Shown: one piece after another, positions 13,346-23,874 of the stretch
Position numbering within the stretch: position 1 is the stretch's first letter
Layout of the letters: every line of letters begins with the position of its first letter
Assembly (NCBI GenBank): GCA_026018925.1
Contig: JAKSZU010000004.1
Coordinates: 16,150,095-16,214,094, forward strand
Length of the DNA stretch: 64,000 nucleotides
Reading direction: 5' to 3'
From: Tupaia tana
Taxonomy: Eukaryota > Chordata > Mammalia > Scandentia > Tupaiidae
Translations under genes and position numbers: made by a program
The notes under the pieces: generated by a model
The model's input: the letters and a program-made list of their open reading frames with translations, nothing else
Database searches by the model: none
Told to the model about the DNA's origin: nothing

Positions 13346-13654
13346 GACCCAGGTGTTTAGAAGAAAATTGTCCCTGCAAGTCTGAGGAAATGAAGTCGGA
13401 TGGCAGTAATTCTCCAGGCTACCACAAGAGGGCATCACCAGTCCTGATATTGTTGGTCTAAGGCCGCCCAGCTTCCCCCAGGGATTTTGAGCCTCACTCC
13501 TGTTTGGACCTAAGAAGGAGAGAAAAGTTTAAATACATTCTTATGGTTTCCATAAAGCTAAAGCCATAAGAGATGAGGTCATTTTTACTAATTTTAGTCT
13601 TGAAGTATCCTTTCTTTGTATAATGATAGTAAAAAATAGTACATCAGAAATATT
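13346..13654. other. Unique intergenic sequence
   Basis: No gene was seen. It ends at the T(22) run that starts the next SINE-B. Confidence 0.4.
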
Positions 13655-14204
13655 TTGGATTTTTTTTTTTTTTTTTTTTTTTTTTTGCCAAAGGGCACGT
13701 GCGCTCGCCAAAGAGAAAGAGACACACAGAGAGGGAAAGTGAGAAATCACCCCTGTGGGGGGATGACTCTGTCACAATCCCTTCTCCTCTATTCTCCTCC
13801 TGGAATTTTGGGCTCACACACACACGTCCAGCGAAATTTTCTTTCCTTTCTTTTCCTTTTTTTTTTTAGAGGTTTTTGCCTGATGGCGCAGGTGCTGGCC
13901 GGAGAGAGACAGAGACAGTGAGAGTGAAAGTGAGAAATCACCTCCCGGAGGGAGAGCCGCATTGCAATCTCTCCATTCTCCTTCTGGGATCTTGGGGGCA
14001 CGGCCAAACGCACCCAGCATGATTTTCAAGCCACCAGGTCCAGGACTCAGACCACAGTCAGCCGTGTGAGAGTCCAGCGATGTAACCACCACGCCATCTG
14101 CTGGTCTCCCCGGCATTATTTTCAAGACTCCAGGTCCAGGTCTCCAACCGCAGCTGGCCAGGTGGGAGTCCAACACCTTAACTGCCATGGCACTTGCTGG
14201 CCAC
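13655..14204 (-). mobile_element. SINE-B within SINE-B
   Basis: The outer antisense B (13655-13838, then 14111-14204) is interrupted by a younger antisense B at 13855-14110. The outer head resumes at 'attattttcaagactccagg'. Confidence 0.65.
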
Positions 14205-14231
14205 ATGTATTTTGGAAACTTTAAGAATTGT

Positions 14232-14412
14232 GGGGCCAGCAGGTGGCATGGTGGTTAAGGCACTGGACTCCCACATGGTCAACCACTGTTGGGAGTTCCA
14301 GACCTGGAGGCTTGCTTTCTCACTTTCTCACCTTCCTTCTCCCTGTGTGTCTGTCTTTCTCTGGTCAAATGAAAATAAATGAATGAATAAATAAAATTAA
14401 ATATTTTTTTAA
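14232..14412 (+). mobile_element. SINE-A
   Basis: 'ggggccagcaggtggcatgg' head to 'ggtcaaatgaaaataaatg' tail. The B box is altered to 'ctgttgggagttcc'. Confidence 0.75.
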
Positions 14413-14482
14413 AAATCTGGCAAATCCAAAAACATGAGAACCACTGGACTAGAGTAATTGGAGTTAAATTAGAAACAATGGA

Positions 14483-14822
14483 GGGCTGGGGCGGGCAGGT
14501 GCCATGGTGGTTGGGGGCGCTGGACTCTCCCACGTGGCCGACTGCAGTTCAGTCCCGGACCTAGTGGCTTGCTTTCTCACTTCCTCTCTCTCTCTGTCTT
14601 TCTCTCACTCACTTGCTCTGTTCCTCTCTGGTCAAATTTAAATAAGTAAAGTTAAATTTTTTTTTTTTAATTTTAAGAATTGTTTTATTTAACTTTACTT
14701 ATTTACATATTTAAATTAGACCAGAACTGGACAGAATGAGAGAGTGAGAGAGCAAACGAGAAAGTAAGCTGCCAGGTCCAGGACTGAACTGCAGTCCGCC
14801 ACGTGGGAGAGTCCAGCGCCCG
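14483..14822. repeat. Tail-to-tail inverted SINE-A pair
   Basis: A sense copy (14483-14665) and an antisense copy (14667-14822) meet at their A/T tails. Both carry the same unusual head, 'ctggactctcccacgtgg' plus a B box missing a base ('gcagttcagtcc'), which suggests they derive from one element. Confidence 0.65.
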
Positions 14823-15203
14823 ATGGCGCTTGGTGGGAACACACTGACCGTGCAGGGAAGCACCCTCTGAGGGGTGGCAGGAGTGGTGAGGAGAGGGCCT
14901 TGCTGCCAGCAGCCCCACAGAACGCCTCAGCCCCAGCCCCTGCCTGCCCAGGACCCTGGGGCTGGCTCCCATGGGTGGTGCCCAGGAGGTCAGCCCGCAC
15001 CTTCCCAGGTGTGGCTCAGGGCTCGGGGTGCAGCCTGGCACGGCGGCAGCGGGCTGTGGTGGTGGCCATCCTAGAGGTTGGCACCTTGGAGGTTGGGTGG
15101 ACACTGGGCTGAGTCCCAACCTGTCAGATCAGAGGCTACAGAGGCCCCTCGAAGTCCAGGAGCAGAGTCTCCTTCACCTGAGAAGGAGAGAAAAGTTTTA
15201 AAT
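14823..15203. other. GC-rich unique sequence
   Basis: Open frames overlap on several frames and strands, but none has recognisable protein similarity or splice structure. No gene is called. Confidence 0.4.
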
Positions 15204-15938
15204 ATATTCACACAGGCGCGTGTGCATGCGTGCCCAAACTCCCGAGAGGAGAATGGAGAAGGAATTGCGGTGTGGCCAACCCTCCCCGGGGGTGGGGGGT
15301 GATTTCTCGCTTTCTGTCTCTCCGTCTCTCTCTGTCTGTCTGGCGAGTGCACGCGCCCTATAGCAAAAACCTCTCCAAAAAATTTTAAAAAAAAGGTATT
15401 TGGGTGATGGGGATTAGAAGTGGAAGGCCAGGGACCAGCAGGTGGCATGGTGGTTAAGGGCGCTGGACTCCCAAATAGCCGACCATGCTTCGAGTCCTGA
15501 ACCTGGTGGCTTTCTTTCTCACTTTCTCTCACTCTCTTTCTGGTCAGATTAAGATAAATAAATAAAATAAATAAAAATAAAATAAAGTTAAAATAATTCT
15601 TTTTTAAAAATGAGGGAGGCCAATTAAAAAAAGAAAAAATCTGGGCTGGCCGGTGGCGTGGTGGTTAAGGGCACCAGACTGCCACATGGCTGACCATGGT
15701 TCAAGTCCCAGACCTGGTGACTTACTTTCTCACTCGCTCTCTCGCTCTTTTGTCCCTCTCTGGTCAAGTGTAAATAAATAAAGTTATGTAGCATTTACAT
15801 AACTTTATTATTTACTTATTTATTTTTAATTTCACAGGGGGAGGGGCAAGGGGGGCAAGCCGCCAGGTCTGGCACTGGAACCTCAGTCGGCCATGTGGAA
15901 GTCCAACACCCTTAACCACCATACCACCTGCCAGCCCC
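15204..15938. mobile_element. SINE cluster
   Basis: A 5'-truncated sense SINE-B (15204-15392), a sense SINE-A (15431-15612), and a sense SINE-A (15643-15805) facing an antisense SINE-A (15806-15938) tail to tail. Confidence 0.7.
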
Positions 15939-16147
15939 CTCAAAATAATTCCTGAGGGAAATAAAATAGAAAAATAAAAGGAAAAAAAAAAAAAAAAACC
16001 TAATACAAGTCCAACACCCTGAGCCCAAACAGGTACCTAGTGTCTGAGCCTTGCCTGAGGTGCTCAGATACTTTCTTGGAAAATATTGTGAGCAGATATC
16101 CGTACTCCCGTTTAAACTTCTATTCACATATGTATGTATGTATGCAT

Positions 16148-16452
16148 GTACTTTAGGTTTTTGCTATAAGGCGCATGTTCTCGCTAAAGGCAGAAAGGGG
16201 GGAAATGAGAAAGCCACGCTGCATTACAATCCTTTCTGAGAGATTTTTCCTACAGGACGCAGACGCTCACTGGAAAAAAGAGGTAGGAGGGACGAAATCA
16301 CTCATCCCCACGGGATACGGCCACACCAGCAATCCCCTGTCCTCCGGTCTAATTTCAACCCACCACATCCAGACATGAATTGTGGGACTTGAACCCCCCA
16401 CTGACCATGTGGAGTCCAGCGACATAGTCATCATGTCACCTGCTAGTCCCCA
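16148..16452 (-). mobile_element. Two antisense SINE-B pieces
   Basis: A fragment at 16148-16234 begins 'aggtttttgctataaggcgc'. A diverged longer copy at 16235-16452 ends 'cacctgctagtcccc'. Confidence 0.6.
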
Positions 16453-16648
16453 AGGCACAACATACGAGGTGTCAGGTACAGGTATGCGAACACTGACCGG
16501 TGTAAATACCCAAACTTAGATTTTCAGAAAAGCACCCCGACACTTGGTTATGTGAGATTAAAGCAGCTGTAAGTGCAATATCCCACACAGCAGCTGTACT
16601 TACACATAACACAAACTTATAGTAAAGGACGAATGGACACTAAACTTT

Positions 16649-16663
16649 TCTATTTTTATCAAC
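16649..16663 (-). terminator. snRNA 3' box of the U5 gene
   Basis: The - strand reads 'gttgataaaaataga', which fits the 3' box GTTTN(0-3)AAARNNAGA except one position. It begins 10 bases after the U5 3' end, the usual distance for Integrator-dependent 3' end formation. Confidence 0.75.
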
Positions 16664-16672
16664 CATATTATG

Positions 16673-16789
16673 TAGCCTTGCTAAAACAAGGCCTCAAAAA
16701 ATTGGATTAAGACTCAGAATTGTTCCTCTCCACGGAAATCTTTAGTAAAAGGCGAAAGATTTATACGATCTGAAGAGAAACCAGAGTAT
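16673..16789 (-). ncRNA. RNU5D-1: U5 spliceosomal snRNA gene (RNU5D-1 position)
   Basis: U5 is the core RNA of the U4/U6.U5 tri-snRNP; its loop 1 holds the two exons during splicing. Transcribed leftwards from 16789, the sequence begins 'atactctggtttctcttcag', has the loop-1 core 'gccttttacta' with both flanking stem strands, 'gatttccgtggagagg', an Sm site 'aattttttgag' and a 3' stem-loop 'gccttgttttagcaaggc', ending 117 nt from the start. This is essentially full-length U5 without visible damage. A PSE-like element, a distal element and a 3' box are present at the right distances, so it looks like a functional gene rather than a retropseudogene; there is no poly(A) tail or target duplication. 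Human RNU5D-1 lies about 9 kb upstream of KIF2C in the same orientation (from memory), as here. The symbol rests on position, not on variant-specific bases. Confidence 0.9.
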
Positions 16790-16830
16790 ACTTTTGGTAG
16801 TGCGCACACAGTCCTCAGGTGACCGTAACT

Positions 16831-16850
16831 ACTAATTCAGCAATGGTAAC
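16831..16850 (-). promoter_or_regulatory. PSE-like element of the U5 gene
   Basis: The - strand 'gttaccattgctgaatta' at about -61 to -42 resembles the snRNA PSE (TTACCGTAACTTGAAAG type) and is at the expected distance for SNAPc. Confidence 0.6.
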
Positions 16851-16974
16851 TATTTATCCAAACGAACTAGTGACTTCTATTTTTATCTTAGACAATTCTA
16901 TACAAGTAACTTTATTTTTAGGAGGAAAAATGGAAAGAAAAAGGATTGTCTTTCTAAAATAGAAAATGTCCTGT

Positions 16975-17000
16975 GCGCAACGCATTGTGGGTATGTAAAT
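16975..17000 (-). promoter_or_regulatory. Distal element of the U5 gene: ZNF143 site plus octamer-like site
   Basis: The - strand reads 'atttacat' (one mismatch from the octamer ATTTGCAT) followed by 'tacccacaatgcgttgcgc', a good STAF/ZNF143 site (core CCCANNATGC). Both lie about -186 to -211 from the U5 start, the usual DSE distance. Confidence 0.75.
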
Positions 17001-17170
17001 GACGCTGAGTCACCAACCTCCGCTTTCCTAAAATATCTTAAATACAGTTCATTCTTTTTCCCGCTCCGCGTTTGGCCACCACTAGGGGGCAGAGCAGAAG
17101 CCAGATGTGAGGGAATTAGACGCCTGGTCCAACTATTCAATACAAAGTCTGTTTTATAATTGGCGCGCAG
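17001..17170. other. Unique sequence upstream of the U5 gene
   Basis: No gene is seen. The sequence is low in repeats, consistent with constraint around the U5 promoter. Confidence 0.4.
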
Positions 17171-17209
17171 AGTAAAAATAATTTTGAATTAAAAAAAAAA
17201 GGCTTGAAA

Positions 17210-17510
17210 ATAATTGTCTATATACATTCACCGAACAAAAATGTATTAAGCAGGAGCCCTGTGCTAGCGCGTAGGAGACAGGTGTGTTTGGTGACCACTG
17301 ATAATAGAACGTGCAGTGACGCACGGGCCAAGCATGAAAGGATTCAAAGTCGGGTGGGGTGGTGTTCTAGACAGAGTCTAGCAGTGTAAGCCCCAGCGGG
17401 GAGAGGGCAGGTGGATTTATCTACATAGGCCTTTCAAACCGAGATTAGAACTTGGGTATACCCAGAGGGCAAAGAGAAACCATTGAAAAGCTTTAGAGAA
17501 GAAGAATATG
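17210..17510 (+). repeat. Possible L2 remnant and unique sequence
   Basis: 'cattcaccgaacaaaaatgt' then 'attaagcaggagccctgtgc' follows the common L2 3' motif 'CATTCAACAAATATTTATTGAGC...CTGTGC'. The rest is unassigned. Confidence 0.4.
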
Positions 17511-17579
17511 ATTAGTGTTTTTTTTTAATTTTTAGAATTATTTACTTTATTTCATTTTATTTTTTAAGAATTATTTAAT

Positions 17580-18045
17580 TTTTATTTCTTCACCCATTTT
17601 TTAAAAAGAATTATTTTATTTATTCATTTATTTATTTTACTTTGACCAGAGAGGGACAGGGAAAGAGAGAGCGAGCAAGAGAAAGCAAGCTACCAGGTCT
17701 GGGACTTGAACCGTAGTCAGCCATGTGGGAGTGTCCACCACGCCACCTGCTGGTCCCTCATCCATTTATTTTAATTTGACTAGAGAGAGAAAGAGGGAAA
17801 GCAAGAAAGCAAGCCACCAAGTCTAGGACTTGAACTATGGTCTGCCATGTGGGAGTGTCCAGCATCTTGACCACCATGCCACCTGCTGGTCCCCCCTTAA
17901 TTTTATTTTTTATTGTTATTTTAATTTGATTGGAGAGAGACAGAAGGAAAATGAGAAAGCAAACCGCCAGGTCTGGGACTCAAACCACGGTTGGCCATGT
18001 GGGAGTCTAGTGCCTTAACCACCACACCTCCTGCCTGGCCCCAGA
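17580..18045 (-). mobile_element. Three antisense SINE-A in a row
   Basis: Copies at 17580-17757, 17758-17897 and 17898-18045 each end in a 'cacctgctggtccc' type head. Each new copy sits directly against the previous one. Confidence 0.75.
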
Positions 18046-18079
18046 TTAGTGTTGTAAAAAGCAGCATCAGCTTGGTGTT

Positions 18080-18480
18080 ATTGGTGTATTGCAGCCTTCC
18101 TTCCCAAACAGTCCTATGTTGAAGTCTTCACCCCCAGTACCTCAAAGGTACTTGACTTGGAAACAGAGTTGTTGCAAGCGTAATTTGTTGAGGGCTCTAG
18201 AACTCTGACAATAACTTCCTTTTTTTAAGAATGATTTATTTAATTTTATTTGTTATTATTATTACTATTTTAAATTTACTATAGAGCATGTGTTCTCACG
18301 AGAGAAAGAGAGAGAGAAACTGAGAAAGCAATCTACCAGGTCCGAGACTCGACCTTGGTGGGCTTGTGAGAGGCCAGCGCCTCAACCACCACGCCACCGC
18401 CTGCTGGCCCCAACTATAACTTTCTCTAAGCCACTCAGTTTATGGCACTCTTGTTACGGCAGCCCTAGCAATACACCTCA
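18080..18480 (+). repeat. MLT1-type LTR remnant split by SINE-A
   Basis: 'cctatgttgaagtcttcacc' and 'cccagtacctcaaag' on the left and 'ctaagccactcagtttatgg' with 'ttacggcagccctagcaata' on the right follow the order of MaLR/MLT1 LTRs. An antisense SINE-A (18215-18413) lies between them. This is an ancient, non-coding LTR fragment. Confidence 0.55.
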
Positions 18481-18499
18481 TACAGCTGGGCACCTCTTA

Positions 18500-18815
18500 G
18501 AAAAGCAAACTACTGGCATTCATTCCAGACCCAATGAATCAGAAACTCCCGGGGTGGGACCCAGACGTCAGAGTTTTTTGTTTGTTTCGTTGTGTTGTTT
18601 AGTTTTATTTATTCATTGATTTAGTTTTAATTTGACCAGAGAGAGAGAAAGGAAAAGTGGGAAAGCAAGCCACCAGGTCCAGGACTCGAACTATGATCAG
18701 CCATGTGGGAGTATCCAGCGCCTTAGCCACCACGCCACTTGCTGACCTCCCCCATCAGAGTTTTGTCAAGTCCTCCAGGTGACTCTGAAGCCAGCTGCAC
18801 TGAGGACCACTGGTC
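18500..18815. repeat. MER5-type hAT DNA transposon remnant split by SINE-A
   Basis: 'ccaatgaatcagaaactccc' with 'ggggtgggacccagacgtca' and, after the SINE, 'agtcctccaggtgactctga' match the order of MER5/MER20-like elements. The antisense SINE-A at about 18590-18750 duplicated 'tcagagttttt'. Confidence 0.55.
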
Positions 18816-18966
18816 GACTCTGCTGGCTGAAGCAGGAGGGTGTGTGGAGAGCAAGGCGTTGAGAGAGAATGTAATGAACGGAGCAATGAAGCAAGAGAGA
18901 AATAAATGACTGTTTGGAGCAGAGGATGGCCTGGGCTGCCCAAGAAACGTGTGTAAAAAGAACACA
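18816..18966. other. Unique intergenic sequence
   Basis: No gene or repeat was recognised. Confidence 0.4.
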
Positions 18967-20395
18967 GGGGACCAGCAAGTGGCGTGGTGGTTAAGGTCCT
19001 GGACTCCCACATGGCCAAACATAGTTCCAGTCCTGGACCTGGTGACTTGAAGTTCACTCCTGGGGGACCAGTGGATGGCGTAATGGTTATGTTGCTGCTC
19101 TCCCATAGTAGTTGGCCATAGGTCGAGTCCCAGGCCCAGTGGCTTAAAACCCACGCTGGGCATGTGTGTGTGTGCCCAAAATCCTGAGAGAATGAAGGAG
19201 TGGCCATCTCCCCGGGCCCCATGTGGGGGGCGATTTCTCACTTTCCTTCTCACTGTCTCTGTCTCTCTGGCAAGTGCATGCACCCTGTGGCCAAAACCTC
19301 TAGTGAATATTTAAGTATATATACGTAACATACAAAGTATGTGCTAACCAGCTGTTATGCTACGGGAAAGGCCTCTGGCCAGCAGTAGGCTATTAGCTGT
19401 TATATTTCCGGACGTCAGAAGCTAAGTGCAGGGGGACCAGCCCCATGGCACAGTGGTTAAGAGCTATGCACTGGGGGACCAGCAGTTGGCCCAACGGCTA
19501 TGTCACTGGACTCCCATGTAGTTGACCGCAGTTTGAGTGCGTGTGCACACGTGCCTAAGATCCCGAGAGGAGAATGGAGGAGAAGGGATTGTGGTGTGGC
19601 CATACCTCTGGGGGGTGATTTCTCACTTTCTGTCTGTCTTTCTGGCAAGTGTTCGCACTCTATAGCAAAAATCTCTCTCCTTCCCCACCCCCCCCCCCAA
19701 AAAAGAGCTGTACATCGGGAGCTGAATCTCAGTCCCAGTGGCTTGAAAAACATTCTAGGCATGTGTGCAAGTCTCCCCAAGACCCTGATGGGATGGAGAA
19801 ATGGAGGAAAAGGGATTGTGACAGGTCCACTCCGCATCACAGGGCTCTCTCACTCTCTCCCCCGCTCAAACACACACCCTGGGACCAGCAGATGGCAAAA
19901 TAGTTACATCGCTGGACTCTCACGTAGTTGACTGTGGTTCGAATCGCGCGGCTTGAAACTCATGTGGGGTGTGTGTGTGCCCAAAATCTGAAGAGGAGAG
20001 TGGAAGAGAAGGGACTGTGGTGTAGCCATCCTTCTAGGGGTGGCTTTCTGTCTCACTGGCGAGCACGCGTGCCCTATAGCAAAAATCTCTTTTTTTTTTT
20101 TTTGGAGAGGTTTTTTTTTTCGCTATAGGGTGCGTGCACTCGCCAGATAGACAGAGACATAGAGACAGAAAGCGAGAAATCACCCCCCAGGGGGGATGGT
20201 CACGCCGCAATCCCTTCTCCTCCATTCTCCTCTCGGGATCTTGGGCACGCACGCACACGCGCCCGGCGTGAGTTTTAAGCCACCGGGTCCGGGACGCGAT
20301 CCGCGGTCGACTACGTGGGAGTCCAGCGACATAGCCATTACGCTAACTGCTGGTCCCATAGCAAAAATCTCTTAATAAAAAAAAAAAAAGCACAC
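18967..20395. mobile_element. Nested SINE block
   Basis: Sense A fragment 18967-19055; sense B 19064-19305; a sense copy starting at 19432 split by sense B 19473-19705 and resuming to about 19878; sense B 19879-20100; inside its tail an antisense B 20101-20357 flanked by the duplicated 'atagcaaaaatctctt'. Short unique sequence lies at 19306-19431. Confidence 0.7.
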
Positions 20396-20498
20396 ACACC
20401 CTTAACCACTAGACTACAGGGCCAGGTCTTTCCCAAATTATTGAACAAAGTATCAGAAATTTTTCAGCTAAATGTTTTTGGTTAAAGAAAACATGAAG

Positions 20499-20775
20499 GG
20501 GAACCAGCAGTTAGCGTAATGGCTATGTCGCTGGACTCCCACGTAGTCGACTGCGGATCATGTCCCAGACCCGGTGGCTTAAAACTCACGCCGGGCGCGT
20601 GTGCGTGCATGCCCAAGATCCCGAGAGGAGAATGGAGGAGAAGGAATTGCGGCGTGACCATCCCCCCTGGGGGGTGATTTCTCGCTTTCTGTCTCTATGT
20701 CTCTGTCTGTCTGGCGAGCGCACGCGCCCTATAGCGAAAACCTCTCCAAAAAAAAAAAAGAAAGAAAACATGAAG
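20499..20775 (+). mobile_element. Young SINE-B with clear target duplication
   Basis: 'aaagaaaacatgaag' occurs just before the head (about 20485) and just after the poly(A) tail (about 20760). The body keeps the CCCCCC/GGGGGG hairpin and the 'gcgcacgcgccctatagc' end. Confidence 0.85.
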
Positions 20776-20917
20776 GAAGATAGCTTAAACAAATAGGCGG
20801 GGTTTTGTTCTGTATTGTATTCACATAGTAAGTACAAACGTAGAACTTTTTGAAAAGCATGATGTAGGTGTTTGCTCAACCATCAAGACCCCTCTTCGGC
20901 TTCTCCTGCTTGCTTTT

Positions 20918-21148
20918 CTTTTTCAGCTTTGCTACAGGCCGCATGCACCTGCCAGAGACACGGAGTGAGAGGAAGTCATCCCCCGGGAGGGTAGTTACAT
21001 CACAATCCTTTCCTTTCCAGGCTCTTTTTGGGATTTGGGCATGCACACACATGCACCCAGCGTGAGTCTCAAGCTTCCGGGTCTAGGACTCGAACAGCAC
21101 AGCCAGCCATGATCCAGCTGCCCTAGCCTCCACACCACCTCCAGGCCT
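20918..21148 (-). mobile_element. Diverged antisense SINE-B
   Basis: It keeps 'ctttgctacaggccgcatgc' and 'gtctaggactcgaac', but the head is altered. Confidence 0.55.
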
Positions 21149-21335
21149 CCTGCATGCTTTTCTACTTGGCTGTCCCGAGAGTGCTGGCTTTTTATCCTGA
21201 TGACTATCACCTACCTCACAATCACAAGGTAGCTGTCACAGCCCAGAATGACCATGTCCATGACCGAGTGGAGAAGTGGGGGCAGTGACACAAATGAAGC
21301 ATCCTCTGTATCACTCTCTGCTACGAGAAAACAAT
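21149..21335. other. Unique intergenic sequence
   Basis: No gene or repeat was recognised. Confidence 0.4.
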
Positions 21336-21520
21336 GCAGGGCAGCCGGTGATGTGGGTGAGGTGGCTGAATCCCACAGGACACTTTGAGTCCTGGTCCTG
21401 GTGGCTTGAAAAACATGCTGGGCTGGAGTACATACATGCCCAAAGTCCCGACAGGAGGGAGAAATGGAGGAGCGGGGACTGCAACATGACCATTCCCCCA
21501 TGGGGAGGGGACTTTCTCAC

Positions 21521-21574
<54 letters not shown>

Positions 21575-21625
21575 TCTCCAGCAAGCCCACATGCCTTCTA
21601 GCAAATTAAAAAGAAGAAAAAGAAA
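21336..21625 (+). mobile_element. Older B-like SINE with (TC)n
   Basis: A diverged tRNA-like head ('ttgagtcctggtcctggtgg') and hairpin region ('ccccatggggaggg'), then a (TC)n tract at about 21520-21572 and 'cagcaagcccacatgccttc'. Confidence 0.6.
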
Positions 21626-22012
21626 GAAAACAACAAAGCTGGCCCACAAGCCCCCAGAACATTGCTGCTCACATCTCACCGGCCACGACTATGACACGGC
21701 TGTCTCTAGCTGTAGGGGACTGCGGGGAAGCAAGGTCCTTTGGAACTGAGTAGGAGAGCAGGGCTTGGGAATGGCTGTGGCCTTAGCCACCAACAGTGTG
21801 TCACCAACAATTAGCTCTTTGTTTACCATCTTCCTTGTTTTCTTTGTCCCTCCTGATGCCTTCAGGATTAATCCTTGTCCTGACCTCATTGCTCACCATT
21901 TCACTGTGGCCCTGAGCTCCCTGTCATGGGCTTCTACAATTCCCTGTTTCAAATCCAGTATCTCCAATGCACTGCTCTGGCTTGTTCCTGCCTGATGTTA
22001 ACAATATCCTTC
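21626..22012. other. Unique sequence, possible L2 trace
   Basis: Open sequence on the + strand at 21765-21995 resembles old LINE text ('gctctggcttgttcctgcc') more than a gene. I cannot assign it. Confidence 0.3.
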
Positions 22013-22290
22013 CTGGGAACCAGCAGTTAGCGTAATGGCTATGTTGCTGGACTCCACGTAGTCGACCGCGGTTCGCGTCCTGGACCCGGTGGCTTAAAAC
22101 TCACACCGGGCGCGTGTGCGTGCATGCCCAAGATCCCGAGAGGAGAATGGAGAGAAGGGATTGCGGCGTGATCATCCCCCCTGGGGGGTGATTTCTCGCT
22201 TTCTGTCTCTCTGTCTCTCTCTGTCTGGCGAGTGTACGCACCCTATAGCAAAAACCTCTCCAAAAGAAGAAAGAAAAAAAAAAAAAGAGA
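22013..22290 (+). mobile_element. SINE-B
   Basis: Complete, from 'gggaaccagcagttagcgta' to 'caaaaacctctcc' and a poly(A)/GA tail. Confidence 0.85.
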
Positions 22291-22489
22291 GAGAGAGAGA
22301 TGCCGAATCTGTCTGGTGGGTAAACAGACAACTGTTGGCTAATCTTCAGTTTTATTGTATGTCTGAAGTTTTCATTCAAACGTTGGAGAGAAATTAAAGA
22401 GAGCAGATAAGATAAATCAATACAGGGTAATAGTGCTAGTTTTCTCCTCCAAGTCCTGGAGAAGCTTCCAGTATGTGTGTGTGTGTGTG

Positions 22490-22552
22490 TGTTTAGACAG
22501 GGTCTTGCTATGTCACAATCTTTCTGCATCGACTTTCTTTTTTTTTTTGAGA
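22490..22552 (-). mobile_element. Small 7SL-derived fragment
   Basis: 'gacagggtcttgctatgtca' and 'tttttttttgagaca' are typical of the antisense end of a 7SL/Alu-like SINE. A (GT)n tract precedes it at 22471-22491. Confidence 0.45.
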
Positions 22553-22629
22553 CAATGGAAAGAAGAAAAAAAGTGAAGGGAGGTTGAGGATTATGTCATC
22601 TGGTGGCCCTATTCTCAATTTAAAAAAAA

Positions 22630-23398
22630 AAAAAATTATATATTAATTCATTTATTTTAAAAGTTTGACCAGAGATAGAGAGAGAGAGAGAGAGAAAGTG
22701 AGAAAGCCATCAGGTCCAGGACTTGAACTGTGGCCGGCCATGTGGGAGTGTTCAGTGTCTTAACCACCACGCCCCCCCCCCCCCTTTTTTCTTCCTGTTC
22801 TCAATTTTTAAAACTATGACCCAATAGGGACCAGCAGATGACATAATGATTACATCGCTGGACTCCTGCATGGCCGACCACAGTTGGAGTACCAGACCTG
22901 GAGGCTTGAAACTTGCTCGTCGCTTGTGCATGTATGCCCAAAACCCTAGAGGAGAATGGAGGAGAAGGGATTGCAGGGTGGCCATCCACTCTGGGAGGGA
23001 GGGTGATTTCTCGCTTTATGTCTCTCTGGAGTATGCACATGCCCTATAGCAAAAATCTCTCTTAAAAAAAATTATATATATATATGATCCAATCAAGATT
23101 TGTGCTTTGTATTTGGTTGTTGTTTGTATTTTCCTTTAATCTGGAACAGTCTTTGTATTTCTTTTTTCTTTTGGAGAGGTTTTTTACTATAGGGCGCGTG
23201 AGCTCACCAGACAGAGAGAGAGACAGAGACAGAAAGCGAGAAATCATTCCCCGAGGGGGGATGGCCATGCCACAATCCCTTCTCCTCCATTCTCCTCTCA
23301 GGATCTTGGGCACACACGCACACGCGCCCGGTGTGAGTTTAAGCCACCAGGTCCGGGACTCGAACCGTGGTCAGCTACATGGGAGTTTAGTGACACTA
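22630..23398. mobile_element. SINE cluster
   Basis: Antisense A (22630-22775, ending in a C-run), sense B (22828-23070) and antisense B (23158-23398) lacking its last 30 head bases. Confidence 0.7.
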
Positions 23399-23870
23399 AC
23401 TTCTCTTTATGACTTTGTGACGAGACCAGGCCAGATCTTAGAGGATCCCGTACTCTAAATTTGCTTATGTCTCATGGTATCTTTCGACTCTAATAGCTCC
23501 TCCAGCCCTGAATTTCCTGCTAACAGGACTTTCAGTCCATAGGATTGAGGTTACACGTTTTTGGCATACGTTCTGAATGATGCTGTGTACTTCGTACTGT
23601 ATCCTATCAGGAAAGGTAATGTCAGGTGGCCCCACTCCTGCTGGTGCTGTTTGGTCACTAGGTTACGGTGGTGACTGCCACATTTTTGCAGGCAAAGGTG
23701 TGCTTTCCCTCTGCATAATTGCTGATGCCAGTCATCAGTGGTGCAACGCGCGGCACCTGCAAACATCCTGGAGCCGGGAACCTTTCACCTAATTTCCACC
23801 CAGTCGTTTGTTCCGATGGGAACTGCAGTATAGTAATAGTTCCACTGAGTTTTTAATTAATTTTCCACTG
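23399..23870. other. Unassigned sequence, probably an old repeat
   Basis: About 470 bp without local SINEs. Phrases such as 'cactaggttacggtggtgac' look like an ancient interspersed element, but I cannot name the family. No gene is seen. Confidence 0.3.
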
Positions 23871-23874
23871 AGGG

